Shown piece by piece: positions 25,797-35,814 of a stretch of DNA of 64,000 bases (its first letter is position 1; each line of letters starts with the position of its first letter). A program made the translations under genes and the position numbers. The stretch is from Chryseobacterium artocarpi (GTDB lineage: Bacteria; Bacteroidota; Bacteroidia; Flavobacteriales; Weeksellaceae): NCBI RefSeq assembly GCF_001684975.1, contig NZ_MAYH01000045.1, forward strand, positions 62,001-126,000, read 5' to 3'. Below the pieces are notes generated by a model. It saw only the letters and a program-made list of their open reading frames with translations, was not told the origin of the DNA and searched no databases.

Positions 25797-26661
25797 AGAA
25801 AAATGGCTTCTTTTGATTATCCTGAGTATTATTTGGGGATCTTCTTTTATTTTGATCAAAAAATCACTGGAACATTTTAATCCGTTTCAGGTGGGTTCAT
25901 TAAGAGTGCTTATAGCAGGAATTATTTTATTACCTATTGCTATTTCAAACTATAAGCTTTTTCCTAAAAAACATTTAAAGTGGCTCATTTTAGCTGCTTT
26001 TACCGGAAATTTCATTCCGATGTTTCTATTTCCGATTGCAGAAACGGAAGTAAGTAGTAGTATTGCCGGAATTATCAACTCAATGATGCCGATTTTTGTC
26101 ATTATCGTTGGAGCATTAGTGTGGAAATTTGAAACCACGAAGAAACAGATCATAGGAACATTGGTAAGTTTTACCGGGGTTTGTATTCTTGCTTTTGGAG
26201 GTGGCGACAGCGGGACATTTAAATTGATTCCCATATTATTGCTTTTACTTGCTACTTTATGTTATGCCCTGAGTACCACAACAGTAAAATCAAAACTTAT
26301 GGAGGTTTCTTCTACTGTTTTATCTGCTTTTATTTTCTCATTTGTTTTATTCTTCCCATCGCTTATTGCATTAACGAGTACTGGTTTTTTCTCTGAATTC
26401 AGCTTTTCAAAAGATAATCTTCTTGGGTTAATGTTTGTGAGTATTTTATCTATTTTCGGAACCGGGCTAGCCATGATGATGAATTATAGATTACTGAAGG
26501 TTTCCTCCCCTCTTTTTGCTTCAACAGTAACTTTAGTGATGCCCATTGTTGCTATTATCTGGGGAATCATTGATGGTGAAAAACTCACTTATATTCAATT
26601 CATTGGTGCCGGAGTTATTATTGCCGGGTTAATATTTTTACGAACAAATCAAAAAAAATAA
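25783..26661 (+). CDS. EamA/DMT family transporter
   Basis: A 292-residue protein with ten hydrophobic segments in two halves. Each half has an EamA repeat (IIWGSSFILIKKSLEHFNPFQVGSLR near the start and ATLCYALSTTTVKSKL in the middle), ending in a GAGVIIAGLIFLR helix. DMT transporters move small metabolites. The substrate cannot be read from the sequence. It overlaps aat by 14 bases, so translation is coupled. Confidence 0.9.
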   Translation: MNADREKWLLLIILSIIWGSSFILIKKSLEHFNPFQVGSLRVLIAGIILLPIAISNYKLFPKKHLKWLILAAFTGNFIPMFLFPIAETEVSSSIAGIINSMMPIFVIIVGALVWKFETTKKQIIGTLVSFTGVCILAFGGGDSGTFKLIPILLLLLATLCYALSTTTVKSKLMEVSSTVLSAFIFSFVLFFPSLIALTSTGFFSEFSFSKDNLLGLMFVSILSIFGTGLAMMMNYRLLKVSSPLFASTVTLVMPIVAIIWGIIDGEKLTYIQFIGAGVIIAGLIFLRTNQKK

Positions 26662-26708
26662 GTTTACATTATAAATTAATTTATATTTGACGGAATTAAT
26701 TTATAACC

Positions 26709-27575
26709 ATGAACAAAATTTTACTATTCGGAGCAATTTCTTTATTAGCTCTCTCCTGTTCTTCATCTAATGATGAAAACACTGTAGATAACAGTGATCC
26801 AACGACTCAAAATGTAGTACTTCCAGTAAAGGTAACAAATGATGGTGTCACTATGAAAGTGAATTATAACGGTACAAAAATCATTAATTTAACCAGTACT
26901 AATAGCCCAGGATTCAGGATTGAATTTACTTATACAGATGATTATATCACCAATATAAAAAATTATTATAATAATATTCTTGATACATCTATTGACTATA
27001 GTTATTCCAGCGGACGTCTGGCAACAGCGGTGAACAAAGAATATTCCGATTCAGGTACTATCCAGGCAACAGTAACGTATACCTATACTTATGTAAGCAC
27101 AACGCAGATCAATGTAAAGAAACAGGCAATTTTAGGTCCTAATACAAACTATACCATGAACAATGTATATACGTACAATAATAATGGAAATATGGTAAGT
27201 TCTACGGGAACCGGAACAGGAATTACCAGTGGAAATTCAGTAAATTATACCCAAACCGGAACCTATGTTCACACGAATCAAAATTATGCCTTTAAAAACG
27301 TAAAGGGTCTTGATAAACTCATATTCAACGGAGATACTGATGATAATATATCCATATTATTTTCAAACATTAAAAACAGTTTAGGTATTTTTAAAAGCTC
27401 AATTGTTTCTACCACTGCCGGAGGAACGGGAAATGTATTCTTAAATTATAAGTATACCACTACATTTAATTCAAGTGGTTATCCTTCTGTGGAAAACAGA
27501 CAGGAACTTGATGCAAGTGGAAATCCTACAGCTACTCCTCAGGAGCAATTCATCTACGAATATAATTATCAATAA
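26709..27575 (+). CDS. Hypothetical secreted lipoprotein, 288 aa
   Basis: The N-terminus is a lipoprotein signal (KILLFGAISLLALSC, lipobox LSC) followed by a Ser/Asn/Asp-rich linker with SSSNDEN just after the cysteine. This may act as a surface-export signal in Bacteroidota. The rest is rich in Thr, Asn, Tyr and Gly with repeated short beta-strands (FTYTDDYITNIKNYYNN, TYTYTYVSTTQINVKK, YTYNNNGNMVSSTGTGTG). This resembles YD/RHS-like or DUF4595-type beta-repeat lipoproteins. Function unknown. A clear terminator follows. Confidence 0.75.
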   Translation: MNKILLFGAISLLALSCSSSNDENTVDNSDPTTQNVVLPVKVTNDGVTMKVNYNGTKIINLTSTNSPGFRIEFTYTDDYITNIKNYYNNILDTSIDYSYSSGRLATAVNKEYSDSGTIQATVTYTYTYVSTTQINVKKQAILGPNTNYTMNNVYTYNNNGNMVSSTGTGTGITSGNSVNYTQTGTYVHTNQNYAFKNVKGLDKLIFNGDTDDNISILFSNIKNSLGIFKSSIVSTTAGGTGNVFLNYKYTTTFNSSGYPSVENRQELDASGNPTATPQEQFIYEYNYQ

Positions 27576-27581
27576 TAAAAA

Positions 27582-27608
27582 AAGCCTGCAAAAATGCAGG
27601 CTTTCTTG
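27582..27608. terminator. Bidirectional terminator between convergent genes
   Basis: aagcctgca (27582-27590) and tgcaggctt (27595-27603) form a 9-bp stem with an aaaa loop. T-rich sequence follows on the + strand and a run of A precedes it (T-run on the minus strand), so it can serve both the lipoprotein gene and the TPR gene. Confidence 0.8.
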
Positions 27609-27625
27609 TTATTTCAAGTGATATT

Positions 27626-29026
27626 TTAATTCTTTTTCTTCACTTTACTTACTTTTACTTTTTTTACTTCATCCTTAATAAATGGATATTTTTTTTGCAT
27701 ATCCTTAACTAAAGACGGGTCCAGTTCTAAAGCTTTCTGAAGTGATTCTATTCCTTTTTCCTGATCTTTAAGATTAAAGAAACAATTGCTTAGCTGATAA
27801 AACAGTTCGGCTCTGTAATGCTTCTTAACCGCTGCATTCAAAACAGTGATTGCTTCTTCATATTCCCCTACAAGCATCAATACTTCTGAATAGGCATACC
27901 AATTGTAAAATCTTGAAGGCTCAGCATCTACCAGCTTTTTCAAACAGGAAAGACTTTCTTCAAATTTTCCTGAATCAATGAATAAGAATGCCAGCCTTTT
28001 CTGATAATCGAGATTGTTCTCGTTCAGTTGGGTTGCTTCTTTGGCAAAGTATAATGCTTCAGACATTCCGCCCATTTCTTCATACAGGTATGATTGTTCC
28101 ATCATAGCAAGATAAAACTGAGGATCTTCTCTCAGTGATTTCTGAAAAGAATTTAATGCTAAGATAGGTTGTTTTAATGCTTTATTGCACAATCCAATTT
28201 TATAGAAGGTAAATGCTTTGGTATATTCCAGCTCAAGCATTTCTTCATAGGTATTGATTGCTTTTTGATATTGCCCTAAAGCTTCATAACAAGCTGCTTT
28301 ATTAGCATATACTCCTACAGAGCTTGAATTGATTGCTAATAAATAATCATATCCTTTTATTGCTTCTTCGTAGTTCTTTCTGTTGAAGTAGAACTGTCCA
28401 TATTCTGACCATGCAACCTCAGAATAAGGAAATTCATCTAAATATTCATTAAGAAAGGCAATAGCCTCCTCACTCTTATTCAAGTCGCTAAAGCACACCA
28501 TAGCGTTCTCTAATGAATATTCGTCAGTAGGGTCTTCTTTAAGTGCTTTTTTGTAATGTTTAAGAGCGTTAAAAGGATCTCCGAGATTCACATATTCATC
28601 TGCAATAAAGTTGTGAAGGAAATTTTCTTCTTCCTCCAGAGTAAGGGCTTTTTTGCAAATTTCAATGGATTTTCTAGGATTTCCCAGATTCGAATAATAC
28701 TTGGCGTAGCAAACCAAAAAGTCTGTATTTTCCATGGAGGAACCTTTCAGCTCATTGATAAGATCCTTCGCCGTATTATATTCTTCCCATTCCAAAAGAA
28801 TTTCAAGTTTTTTAATCTTGATATCTAATGAATTAGGGTGAAGCTTCAGTGCATAATTAACCGCCATATCAGCGTAATTAAAATCACCAAGCTCCAAATA
28901 ATAAACAATAATATCTTCTAATTCTTCTGTATCGAAGTAGAATTCGTCATTGTTTTCCATCATTTCCTCGAACTTTTTTACAAGTTCATTTCCAAAATAC
29001 TCTTCCAATAGTCTCCTCTTTGTCAA
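27626..29026 (-). CDS. Tetratricopeptide-repeat protein, 466 aa
   Basis: A soluble protein made of about ten TPR units from residue 40 to 440, recognisable by repeated patterns such as ALKHYKKALKEDPTDEYSL, AIKGYDYLLAINSSSVGVYANKAACYEALGQYQKAINTYEEML and GIESLQKALELDPSL. No signal peptide is visible. The C-terminus ends in a Lys/Val-rich tail (KVKVSKVKKKN). TPR arrays act as protein-binding scaffolds. The partner is unknown. It stands alone between a terminator and an A/T-rich 190-base leader. Confidence 0.88.
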   Translation of the reverse strand: MTKRRLLEEYFGNELVKKFEEMMENNDEFYFDTEELEDIIVYYLELGDFNYADMAVNYALKLHPNSLDIKIKKLEILLEWEEYNTAKDLINELKGSSMENTDFLVCYAKYYSNLGNPRKSIEICKKALTLEEEENFLHNFIADEYVNLGDPFNALKHYKKALKEDPTDEYSLENAMVCFSDLNKSEEAIAFLNEYLDEFPYSEVAWSEYGQFYFNRKNYEEAIKGYDYLLAINSSSVGVYANKAACYEALGQYQKAINTYEEMLELEYTKAFTFYKIGLCNKALKQPILALNSFQKSLREDPQFYLAMMEQSYLYEEMGGMSEALYFAKEATQLNENNLDYQKRLAFLFIDSGKFEESLSCLKKLVDAEPSRFYNWYAYSEVLMLVGEYEEAITVLNAAVKKHYRAELFYQLSNCFFNLKDQEKGIESLQKALELDPSLVKDMQKKYPFIKDEVKKVKVSKVKKKN

Positions 29027-29216
29027 CCTGATGTCTGAATTTGCTTACAGACCTCGGTAAACGTTTAATTAATTAATATATCTGAAACTGATATTCAAAT
29101 GTTTATGCAAAGTTGCAACTTTTTTTTGAAATATCCATTTCATAAATTTCTATTATAAAAATAGTAAAAAAAGAAAACCGATAAAAGGATTGTGGATAAA
29201 AAAACGGAAATTGGGG

Positions 29217-30188
29217 TTAAATTCTTACTACAAGCCTTTTTCCGGTTTGTATCTCTGCATTCCATGCTGATTCGATATTTTTAATATCAACATCTTCGGT
29301 CTCAATTTTAATCTTTCCATCAACGGCAGCCTGAAACATTTCCGGAATAATTTCTGAAAATAAAAGCGTAGATTCTTCTTTTGTCCAGCTTCCTAAACCT
29401 GATCCTGAAATCTGAATATCTGTTGCTCTGAGAATTTGTGATGATAATTGGATATTATCTCCACTCATTCCGCCAATAGTGATCAGTTTTGTTTTATGAG
29501 AGAATGTTCCGTCCCCTTTAAATGCAGATAAAATCATTTCCACAGAATGCCCCCAAATATAATCCAGTACAATATCTATAGGTGTTTCATTATGAATCTC
29601 CTTTATCTTACTTTTAAAATCTTCATCATTGAGATGAAGAGAAACAATCTCATCAGCACCTAATTGAAGAAGTGCATGTAAAGATTTTTCATTTCTTCCT
29701 GTGACAATAATTTTCTTAGCGCCATATACTTTTGCGATCTGAACTGCTATTCTTCCGGTAATTCCTGTTGCACCATTGACTAAAACGACATTTCCCGGTT
29801 GTATCCCAGCCTTGAATTTTAATGCCATTGCAGATCCCATAACGGCATTGGGTAATGCTGCTGCAGTAGAAAAATCAAGCTGTTCTGGAATGTTTACCAT
29901 CATTTTTTTATCTGCAACGGCTTTTTCAGCAACAGTTCCTTTTTTGCTGAAGAAGTATACTTTCTTTCCATCTTCTAAAAGCCCTACTCCATCTGATCCG
30001 ATAATTGTTGGCTGATGAACCTCATTTTCAGCAGAATAATGTTTTCCACTGGCTCTTGCTTTATCCAGGTTTTTAATAGAGGCTGCTTTTACAAAAACTA
30101 AGATTTCACTTTCCTGTGTTACTTTAGGTTCCTGGAAGTCTGCATATTGAGGAGCATGTCCTTTTTCAAAAACGACTGCTGCTTTCAT
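29217..30188 (-). CDS. MDR-family quinone oxidoreductase-like dehydrogenase
   Basis: A 323-residue medium-chain reductase. It has the N-terminal GroES-like half (KAAVVFEKGHAPQYADFQEP, VVGSDGVGLLEDGKKVYF-like core) and a Rossmann half with NGATGITGRIAVQIAKVYGAKKIIVTGRN (NADPH loop, about residues 138-165). The catalytic and structural zinc cysteines of alcohol dehydrogenases are absent, so it belongs to the zinc-free quinone oxidoreductase side. A Crp/Fnr regulator gene lies 279 bases upstream on the same strand, an arrangement that suggests stress-linked control. Confidence 0.88.
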   Translation of the reverse strand: MKAAVVFEKGHAPQYADFQEPKVTQESEILVFVKAASIKNLDKARASGKHYSAENEVHQPTIIGSDGVGLLEDGKKVYFFSKKGTVAEKAVADKKMMVNIPEQLDFSTAAALPNAVMGSAMALKFKAGIQPGNVVLVNGATGITGRIAVQIAKVYGAKKIIVTGRNEKSLHALLQLGADEIVSLHLNDEDFKSKIKEIHNETPIDIVLDYIWGHSVEMILSAFKGDGTFSHKTKLITIGGMSGDNIQLSSQILRATDIQISGSGLGSWTKEESTLLFSEIIPEMFQAAVDGKIKIETEDVDIKNIESAWNAEIQTGKRLVVRI

Positions 30189-30467
30189 TGTTTTATATTT
30201 TTAAGCAAAGGTATAAGCTGATAGAATGGTGAAGCGATAACATTTGTTATCAGTTTGTAGGATCAGGAAAATAGAAGCGGGAGGAGTGGAAGCTATTGAA
30301 CATATTTTATTTTTCGATCGCCAAGACACTTCGTTCAACAAAAAGAGTGATCATAGCTGAGCGAAACGCCTTTGTGAACGTTTTTTTAAGCATTCTTATG
30401 AAAATTCTTCGCGCCTGTTACGTTAACATACTTGTATATCGACTGCCATAAACGCTCATCTTTTCGC

Positions 30468-31049
30468 TTAAGAAAGTTTTTCTTTCAATATTTTGCTTTT
30501 GATTCTGCTTAGATGTACAGTTGTAATCCCTAGATAGGATGCAATATAATGCTGGGGAACTCTTTTGATAATTTCTGGTTTTTTTTGTGAGAGCTGGAGA
30601 TAACGTTGTTGCGGAGTGTCTTTTATAAATGAAAAAAAATGTTTCATATAGTCAAACATTCTTTCAAAAAGAGCATCCATAAACAAAGTTCTTAACTCCG
30701 GATTTTCATATGCCTCTTCTAAAAATGCTTCAGCATCAGGCTTTTTAATCTTATATAAAACGCAAGGTTCTATTGTTTCAAAAGAAACCATGCTTGGTAA
30801 TCCTTTTTTGAAGCTTTCCAGTGAAGAAAACATAGTATTTTCCAAAAAGAACTGAAATGTTACATCTTTTCCGTCATTATTATACCATGCTCTGACGACT
30901 CCTTTTTCAAGATAGAAAACATTATTTGATACATCTCCTTCTTTCAAAAGTAGAGTTTTTGCCGGCACCTCTATTTTTTCAAAGCTGCTTATAAACTTTC
31001 GCCATTTTTCTTTAGGGAAAGGGAGTCTGCCTTTTATGTGTTCAAACAT
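30468..31049 (-). CDS. Crp/Fnr family transcriptional regulator
   Basis: A 193-residue protein. Residues 20-110 form a cyclic-nucleotide-binding-like barrel (FEKIEVPAKTLLLKEGDVSNNVFYLEKGVVRAWY). Residues 150-190 contain a helix-turn-helix (RVPQHYIASYLGITTVHLSRIKSKI). No iron-sulfur cysteine cluster is present, and the canonical cAMP-binding RxS of Crp is not evident, so the ligand is unknown. The downstream gene is an MDR quinone oxidoreductase. The 279-base gap between them holds no gene that I can see. Confidence 0.88.
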   Translation of the reverse strand: MFEHIKGRLPFPKEKWRKFISSFEKIEVPAKTLLLKEGDVSNNVFYLEKGVVRAWYNNDGKDVTFQFFLENTMFSSLESFKKGLPSMVSFETIEPCVLYKIKKPDAEAFLEEAYENPELRTLFMDALFERMFDYMKHFFSFIKDTPQQRYLQLSQKKPEIIKRVPQHYIASYLGITTVHLSRIKSKILKEKLS

Positions 31050-31060
31050 TTTGAATAAAA

Positions 31061-31086
31061 AAAGAACGGAGCTTTGTCCGTTCTTT
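31061..31086 (-). terminator. Terminator after glmM
   Basis: aaagaacgga (31061-31070) and tccgttcttt (31077-31086) form a 10-bp stem around a 6-base loop, with a T-run on the minus strand. It lies between the glmM stop and the Crp/Fnr start. Confidence 0.8.
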
Positions 31087-31095
31087 TACTCTATT

Positions 31096-32478
31096 TTAAA
31101 TTAAACTTTTAATCTTAGCAATGATATCATCTCCTAATTTATCTGCTTCTTCCTGAGATTTAGCTTCTGTATAAATTCTGATGATAGGCTCTGTATTAGA
31201 CTTTCTAAGGTGAACCCAGTTGTTTTCAAAGTCTATTTTAACACCATCAACGGTAGAAACTTCTTCGTTTTCATATTCTTTCTCCATTTTGCTTAAGATA
31301 GCATCTACATCAATTTCGGGAGTTAATTCTATTTTCTTTTTCCCCATGAAGTAGCTTGGATATCCTGCTCTCAGCTCAGAAACTGTTTTATTCTCTTTCG
31401 CTAAGTGAGTCAGGAATAATGCCACTCCTACCAAAGAGTCTCTTCCATAATGAAGATCAGGATAGATGATTCCTCCGTTTCCTTCTCCACCGATCACAGC
31501 ATTTTTCTCTTTCATTAAAGTAACCACATTCACTTCCCCTACAGCACTTGCAAAGTATTCTGAATTGTGAGTATGTGCTACATCTCTCAAAGCACGGCTA
31601 GAAGAAAGGTTAGAAACAGCGACTCCATTTTTATGTTTTAAAAGGTAATCTGCAACTGCCACCAATGTATATTCTTCACCGAACATTTCTCCTTTTTCAT
31701 CAATTAAGGCTAATCTGTCTACATCCGGATCTACTACAACTCCAAAGTCTGCGTTTTCTTTTTTTACCAGTTCGCAGATGTCTCCCAAATGTTCTTTCAA
31801 TGGCTCAGGATTATGAGGGAAATGACCTGTTGGTTCGCAATATAATTTGATCGTTTCACAGCCTAATTTGTCTAATAGCATCGGAATAGCGATTCCTCCT
31901 GTTGAGTTTACCGCGTCTAGTACTACTTTGAAATTTTTGGCTTTAATTGCTTCAACATCTACCATTGGTAAATCAAGGATCTGCTGGATGTGAATATCAA
32001 AAGCATCATCTCTTGTTTCATATTTTCCAAGATCATCTACTTCAGCATAGTTGAAATCTTCACTTTCAGCCAAAGCAAGAACCTCAGCTCCGTTTTCACC
32101 ACTGATAAATTCTCCTTTGTCATTTAAAAGCTTAAGAGCATTCCATTGTTTTGGGTTGTGAGATGCAGTAAGGATGATTCCTCCATCTGCTTTTAATTCA
32201 GGAACCATTATTTCTACGGTAGGAGTTGTAGAAAGTCCTAAATCTACCACATTTATCCCTAATCCCTGTAATGTTGCTGTAACAAGGGAAGACACCATTT
32301 GTCCGGAGATTCTTGCATCTCTTCCGATGATAAGGGTTAAATCTTTTTTATTTTTATTGTTCTGAAGCCAGGTTCCGAATGCGGAAGCAAATTTTACGAC
32401 ATCCAGTGGTGTTAAATTATCGTTTACCTTCCCACCAATGGTTCCGCGAATTCCTGAAATAGATTTTATTAACGACAT
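31096..32478 (-). CDS. glmM: Phosphoglucosamine mutase / phosphohexomutase
   Basis: A 460-residue alpha-D-phosphohexomutase. I used the ATG at 32478 (MSLIKSISGIRGTIGGK) because the conserved N-terminal SGIRG loop directly follows it and the longer form adds unrelated residues. The phosphoserine loop is TASHNPKQWNALK, the metal loop DPDVDRLA, the sugar loop GEGNGG, and the phosphate-binding RKSNTEPIIRIYTEA at the end. It converts glucosamine-6-P to glucosamine-1-P for UDP-GlcNAc. Phosphomannomutase activity cannot be excluded. Confidence 0.93.
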   Translation of the reverse strand: MSLIKSISGIRGTIGGKVNDNLTPLDVVKFASAFGTWLQNNKNKKDLTLIIGRDARISGQMVSSLVTATLQGLGINVVDLGLSTTPTVEIMVPELKADGGIILTASHNPKQWNALKLLNDKGEFISGENGAEVLALAESEDFNYAEVDDLGKYETRDDAFDIHIQQILDLPMVDVEAIKAKNFKVVLDAVNSTGGIAIPMLLDKLGCETIKLYCEPTGHFPHNPEPLKEHLGDICELVKKENADFGVVVDPDVDRLALIDEKGEMFGEEYTLVAVADYLLKHKNGVAVSNLSSSRALRDVAHTHNSEYFASAVGEVNVVTLMKEKNAVIGGEGNGGIIYPDLHYGRDSLVGVALFLTHLAKENKTVSELRAGYPSYFMGKKKIELTPEIDVDAILSKMEKEYENEEVSTVDGVKIDFENNWVHLRKSNTEPIIRIYTEAKSQEEADKLGDDIIAKIKSLI

Positions 32479-32545
32479 TATGTTTTTATATTTCTTTGTT
32501 AGTATAATAAATTGTCGAAACAAAGATACTTAAAAAGACTTTACG

Positions 32546-33562
32546 TTATAAAACAGGAATCTTTTTTTGAACTTTGTCATAGGTATCCTTTACCACTCTT
32601 GGAGGAGCAAAACGGTACCCAATATACAATAAACCATAGAGATTATTATTTTCAATCGTTTGATTTTTTGTCTGTTCATAAGCGTAGGCATTAAAATTCA
32701 TTCTTCCGCCAAACAGAAAACGATCAGTATTATATCCCACGTGCAGACCTCCTTCCATTCGGATTGTCATATACTGAGCTGTTTCCTTTGAGTTTCCGTT
32801 TTCAATATTGCAGTAGCTTGAAAATTTTCCTCCAAGCCCGATAGCTAGATAAGGGGAAATGTTTACATTTTTCCCAATAACCCAATTATAGAAATAGCCA
32901 ATGTTTCCTCCAATTTTATATTGGAATTCTTTGGTTTTTATATCGTCAATCTTATTTCTGAAAATAGTAAGGTCATAATCAAGAAACGGAACCCAGCTCC
33001 CGCTGCTTTTTTTCTGCCATTCTCCCTGTGTGTAAATAGTTCTGGCTGAAAAGTTTTTGTTAAGAATATAAGAAGTGGTTCCTCCAAAACTTTGCACCCT
33101 AAGGTCCGGAAATTGGATATGAGGATCTTTGCCTTCCTGCCAGTTTGGAAAATGATCTTTCATGTTTTCAATATAAAACCCTCTTACATTCTTGTAATAA
33201 ACATTCTGAATAAACCTTTTGGGAAAGAACCTGAAACTAAATTCGGTATAAGAGCTGTTTCCTTTCAATGCATCATCATCATTATCCTTAAAAAATTTAG
33301 GTGCAAATGACAATGTAGCACTGATGATCTTGTAATCAATAGAAACAGAAGTTTTCGTCTTGTTATTTATTGAAAGTACAGTCTGTTCTGCATTTTCCTC
33401 TTTACCCTGTGTAAAAACATAGCTCTCGATATTGGTATCCAGATTTACACGAACCATTATCTGGTCTGCATAGGATTTGGTATTGGTAGTATCGGATTGA
33501 GCCCTACCAAACGTAGCGAATAAAGAAAATAAAAGAACTGTTCCTGCATTAAAATAGTTCAA
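32546..33562 (-). CDS. DUF4421 family outer-membrane-associated protein
   Basis: A 338-residue exported protein with a signal peptide ending near residue 21 (TFGRAQ). The body alternates short amphipathic beta-strands rich in Tyr and Phe (YTEFSFRFFPKRFIQNVYYKNVRGFYIENM, GGNIGYFYNWVIGKNVNISPYLAIGLGGKFSS) and ends LLYIGYRFAPP. The pattern is that of a small outer-membrane barrel, matching DUF4421. The function is unknown. It stands alone, 67 bases upstream of glmM on the same strand. Confidence 0.78.
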   Translation of the reverse strand: MNYFNAGTVLLFSLFATFGRAQSDTTNTKSYADQIMVRVNLDTNIESYVFTQGKEENAEQTVLSINNKTKTSVSIDYKIISATLSFAPKFFKDNDDDALKGNSSYTEFSFRFFPKRFIQNVYYKNVRGFYIENMKDHFPNWQEGKDPHIQFPDLRVQSFGGTTSYILNKNFSARTIYTQGEWQKKSSGSWVPFLDYDLTIFRNKIDDIKTKEFQYKIGGNIGYFYNWVIGKNVNISPYLAIGLGGKFSSYCNIENGNSKETAQYMTIRMEGGLHVGYNTDRFLFGGRMNFNAYAYEQTKNQTIENNNLYGLLYIGYRFAPPRVVKDTYDKVQKKIPVL

Positions 33563-33628
33563 AACGAATAATTTAAATTTTAAAAATGAAAATACTACAT
33601 TTTTTTCAATTATTCGTCGAAAGCTATG

Positions 33629-33781
33629 TTAAGAACAACCGCAGTCTTTATCGCAGCTTGATCTTTTAGAGCTGAACTTACTAGGTGCAAAATTCTTTTT
33701 AAGTACTTTGTACAGAGAGTAGCAAGCAAATGCTACAATTAATGCAATAAGTACGTATTGAAAAATTAATGATGAGTCCAT
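33629..33781 (-). CDS. FeoB-associated Cys-rich membrane protein, 50 aa
   Basis: I chose the ATG at 33781, which overlaps the FeoB stop as TAATG. A longer in-frame form would lie inside feoB. The 50-residue product has one membrane helix (SSLIFQYVLIALIVAFACYSLYKVL) and a basic tail ending in SSCDKDCGCS with three clustered cysteines. This is the layout of the FeoB-associated Cys-rich protein family, equivalent in position to FeoC. The cysteines may sense or hand over iron. It is the last gene of the feoA-feoB operon. Confidence 0.85.
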   Translation of the reverse strand: MDSSLIFQYVLIALIVAFACYSLYKVLKKNFAPSKFSSKRSSCDKDCGCS

Positions 33782-35814
33782 TACTTTAAAATTTGATATA
33801 CTATCATCGACACAAAATATGCCAAACCTGTCATCATAGCAACCTGAAAGCCTGTCCATTTCCAGCTTTTGGTTTCTCTGTAGACTACTGCAAGTGTAGA
33901 AATACACTGCATTGCAAATGCATAGAATAAAAGAACTGAGATTCCTGTTGCAAAACTAAAGACTTTTTCTCCGTTTGGTTTTACATCTCTTCTCATTTTA
34001 TCAATTACTTTTTCTTCAGGAGCATCATCTTCAAGGCTGTAAAGCGTTGACATCGTTCCAACAAACACTTCTCTAGCCACGAAACTGGTAAGGATTCCTA
34101 CACCCATTTTCCAATCGTAACCTAAAGGAGCAATCATCGGTTCTATTCCTTTACCCATTTTGGCAAGGTAAGAATGATCAAGTTCTACATTGGATGCTAC
34201 AAATTCATTTGGTTGTTGTTTCGGACCGAAATAACTTAAAACCCAAATAATGATACTTACGATAAAAATGATTTTCCCGGCTCCGGTAATGAAATCCCAT
34301 ACTTTACCTAAAACCATTTTGAAATCATATCCGAAAAGGGGCTTTTTATAGGCTGGAAGATCCATTACCAAATAAGTTTTTCCTTTATCTTTAATAAATC
34401 TCTTAAGAATAGCTGCTGAAAATAGAGCCACTAAAAACCCTAGCAGGTACATCCCCATTAATACAAGAGCTTTATATTTTATTCCTAAAAATGATCCTTC
34501 TGAAATGATAAGACCGATGATGATACTGTATACCGGAAGCCTTGCTGAGCAGGTCATAAACGGTGTTACTAATATCGTCAGTAATCTTTCTTTAACGTTC
34601 TCAATGTTTCTTGTAGAAATAACAGCCGGGATAGCACATGCCGTTCCTGAAACTAGCGGAACAATACTTTTCCCGTTAAGTCCGAATGGACGAAGAAGTC
34701 TGTCCATCAAGAAAACAACTCTTGCCATGTATCCTGAATCCTCCAAAAGATAAAGGAAGTATAAAAGAATTCCGATCTGTGGTGCAAAAACTACAATCCC
34801 TCCAATTCCCGGAACAATCCCATTTGAAACTAATGAATTGATAGGTCCTTCAGGTAAATGTTCACTGGTAAAAGTAGACAACCATGAGAATAGTTCTTCA
34901 ATCCAGTTCATTGGATATTCTGCCAGGAAGAAAACGCTCTGGAAGATGATCAGCAAGATCAATAAGAAAACCACATATCCCCAGAATTTATGTACTAAAA
35001 CTTTATCCAGTTTTTCTGTTAACAATTCTTTGAATTGAGGTTTTTTGGAGATTACATTCTCTAATATCTTATCTACATTCTGATACCTCCTAACGGTTTC
35101 CTGAACCTGTAATCTCTTAGGTACTAAACTTTTAGCCTGAGAATCATTGATTTGATCCATTACGTTTTCAAGCTTACCAAGATCTGTACCCATAGAAAGA
35201 CTCATCCAGGCTTTATACTCATTATCAAAACCTTTTTGAGAGATCAATTTTTGAATAAAATCTTTATGCTCGCCTGGAGTTTCAAATGAGGCTTTATCTG
35301 TTTTTACAAATTCACTATTAAAAACAGCTTCTCTCACTTCATTGATCCCAATCTGCTCTTTGGCATTGGTCTGAATAATTTTAATTCCCAGTGCTTCTGA
35401 GAATTTTTGAATATCGATAGTAATTCCTCTTCTTTCCGCCTGATCAATCTGATTGACAATCAGAATCATTGGAATACCAAGATCCTGAATCTGCTGAAAT
35501 AAAAGAAGTCCTCTTTTTAAACTTAATGCTTCAAGAATATAAACAACTCCCGCGTAGTTTTTTTGCTCATCAATAAGGTATTTTGAAAAAATAGCCTCAT
35601 CTTCCGAACTTGGATACACACTGTATGATCCCGGAAGGTCAATCACTTCAACGTCCTCATTTTTATAAGCATAGTTCCCCGAATGGCTTGCAACGGTAAC
35701 ACCAGCATAGTTTCCGGTTTTCTGCTTTTTGTTACAAAGCGCATTAAAAACCGTTGACTTCCCTACATTAGGATTCCCTACTAAAAGTATTTGTTTTTTC
35801 TTGTTTGCCTGCAT
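33781..35814 (-). CDS. feoB: Ferrous iron transport protein B
   Basis: A 677-residue inner-membrane GTPase transporter. The N-terminal G domain shows G1 GNPNVGKST (13-21), G3 DLPGSYS (59-65), G4 NQID and the TNAKEQIGINEV segment. The C-terminal 400 residues contain the gate repeats with conserved cysteines (SGTACAIPAVISTR; TPFMTCSARLPVYSIIIG). It imports Fe2+. It begins one base inside the feoA stop (TAATG) and ends one base inside the start of the small Cys-rich gene, so the three are translationally coupled. Confidence 0.97.
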   Translation of the reverse strand: MQANKKKQILLVGNPNVGKSTVFNALCNKKQKTGNYAGVTVASHSGNYAYKNEDVEVIDLPGSYSVYPSSEDEAIFSKYLIDEQKNYAGVVYILEALSLKRGLLLFQQIQDLGIPMILIVNQIDQAERRGITIDIQKFSEALGIKIIQTNAKEQIGINEVREAVFNSEFVKTDKASFETPGEHKDFIQKLISQKGFDNEYKAWMSLSMGTDLGKLENVMDQINDSQAKSLVPKRLQVQETVRRYQNVDKILENVISKKPQFKELLTEKLDKVLVHKFWGYVVFLLILLIIFQSVFFLAEYPMNWIEELFSWLSTFTSEHLPEGPINSLVSNGIVPGIGGIVVFAPQIGILLYFLYLLEDSGYMARVVFLMDRLLRPFGLNGKSIVPLVSGTACAIPAVISTRNIENVKERLLTILVTPFMTCSARLPVYSIIIGLIISEGSFLGIKYKALVLMGMYLLGFLVALFSAAILKRFIKDKGKTYLVMDLPAYKKPLFGYDFKMVLGKVWDFITGAGKIIFIVSIIIWVLSYFGPKQQPNEFVASNVELDHSYLAKMGKGIEPMIAPLGYDWKMGVGILTSFVAREVFVGTMSTLYSLEDDAPEEKVIDKMRRDVKPNGEKVFSFATGISVLLFYAFAMQCISTLAVVYRETKSWKWTGFQVAMMTGLAYFVSMIVYQILK

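Noticed and set aside
30189..30467. Remnant gene between the quinone oxidoreductase and Crp/Fnr genes
   Set aside because: The segment around 30320-30420 resembles interspersed relic sequence but has no open frame of note and no recognisable domain.
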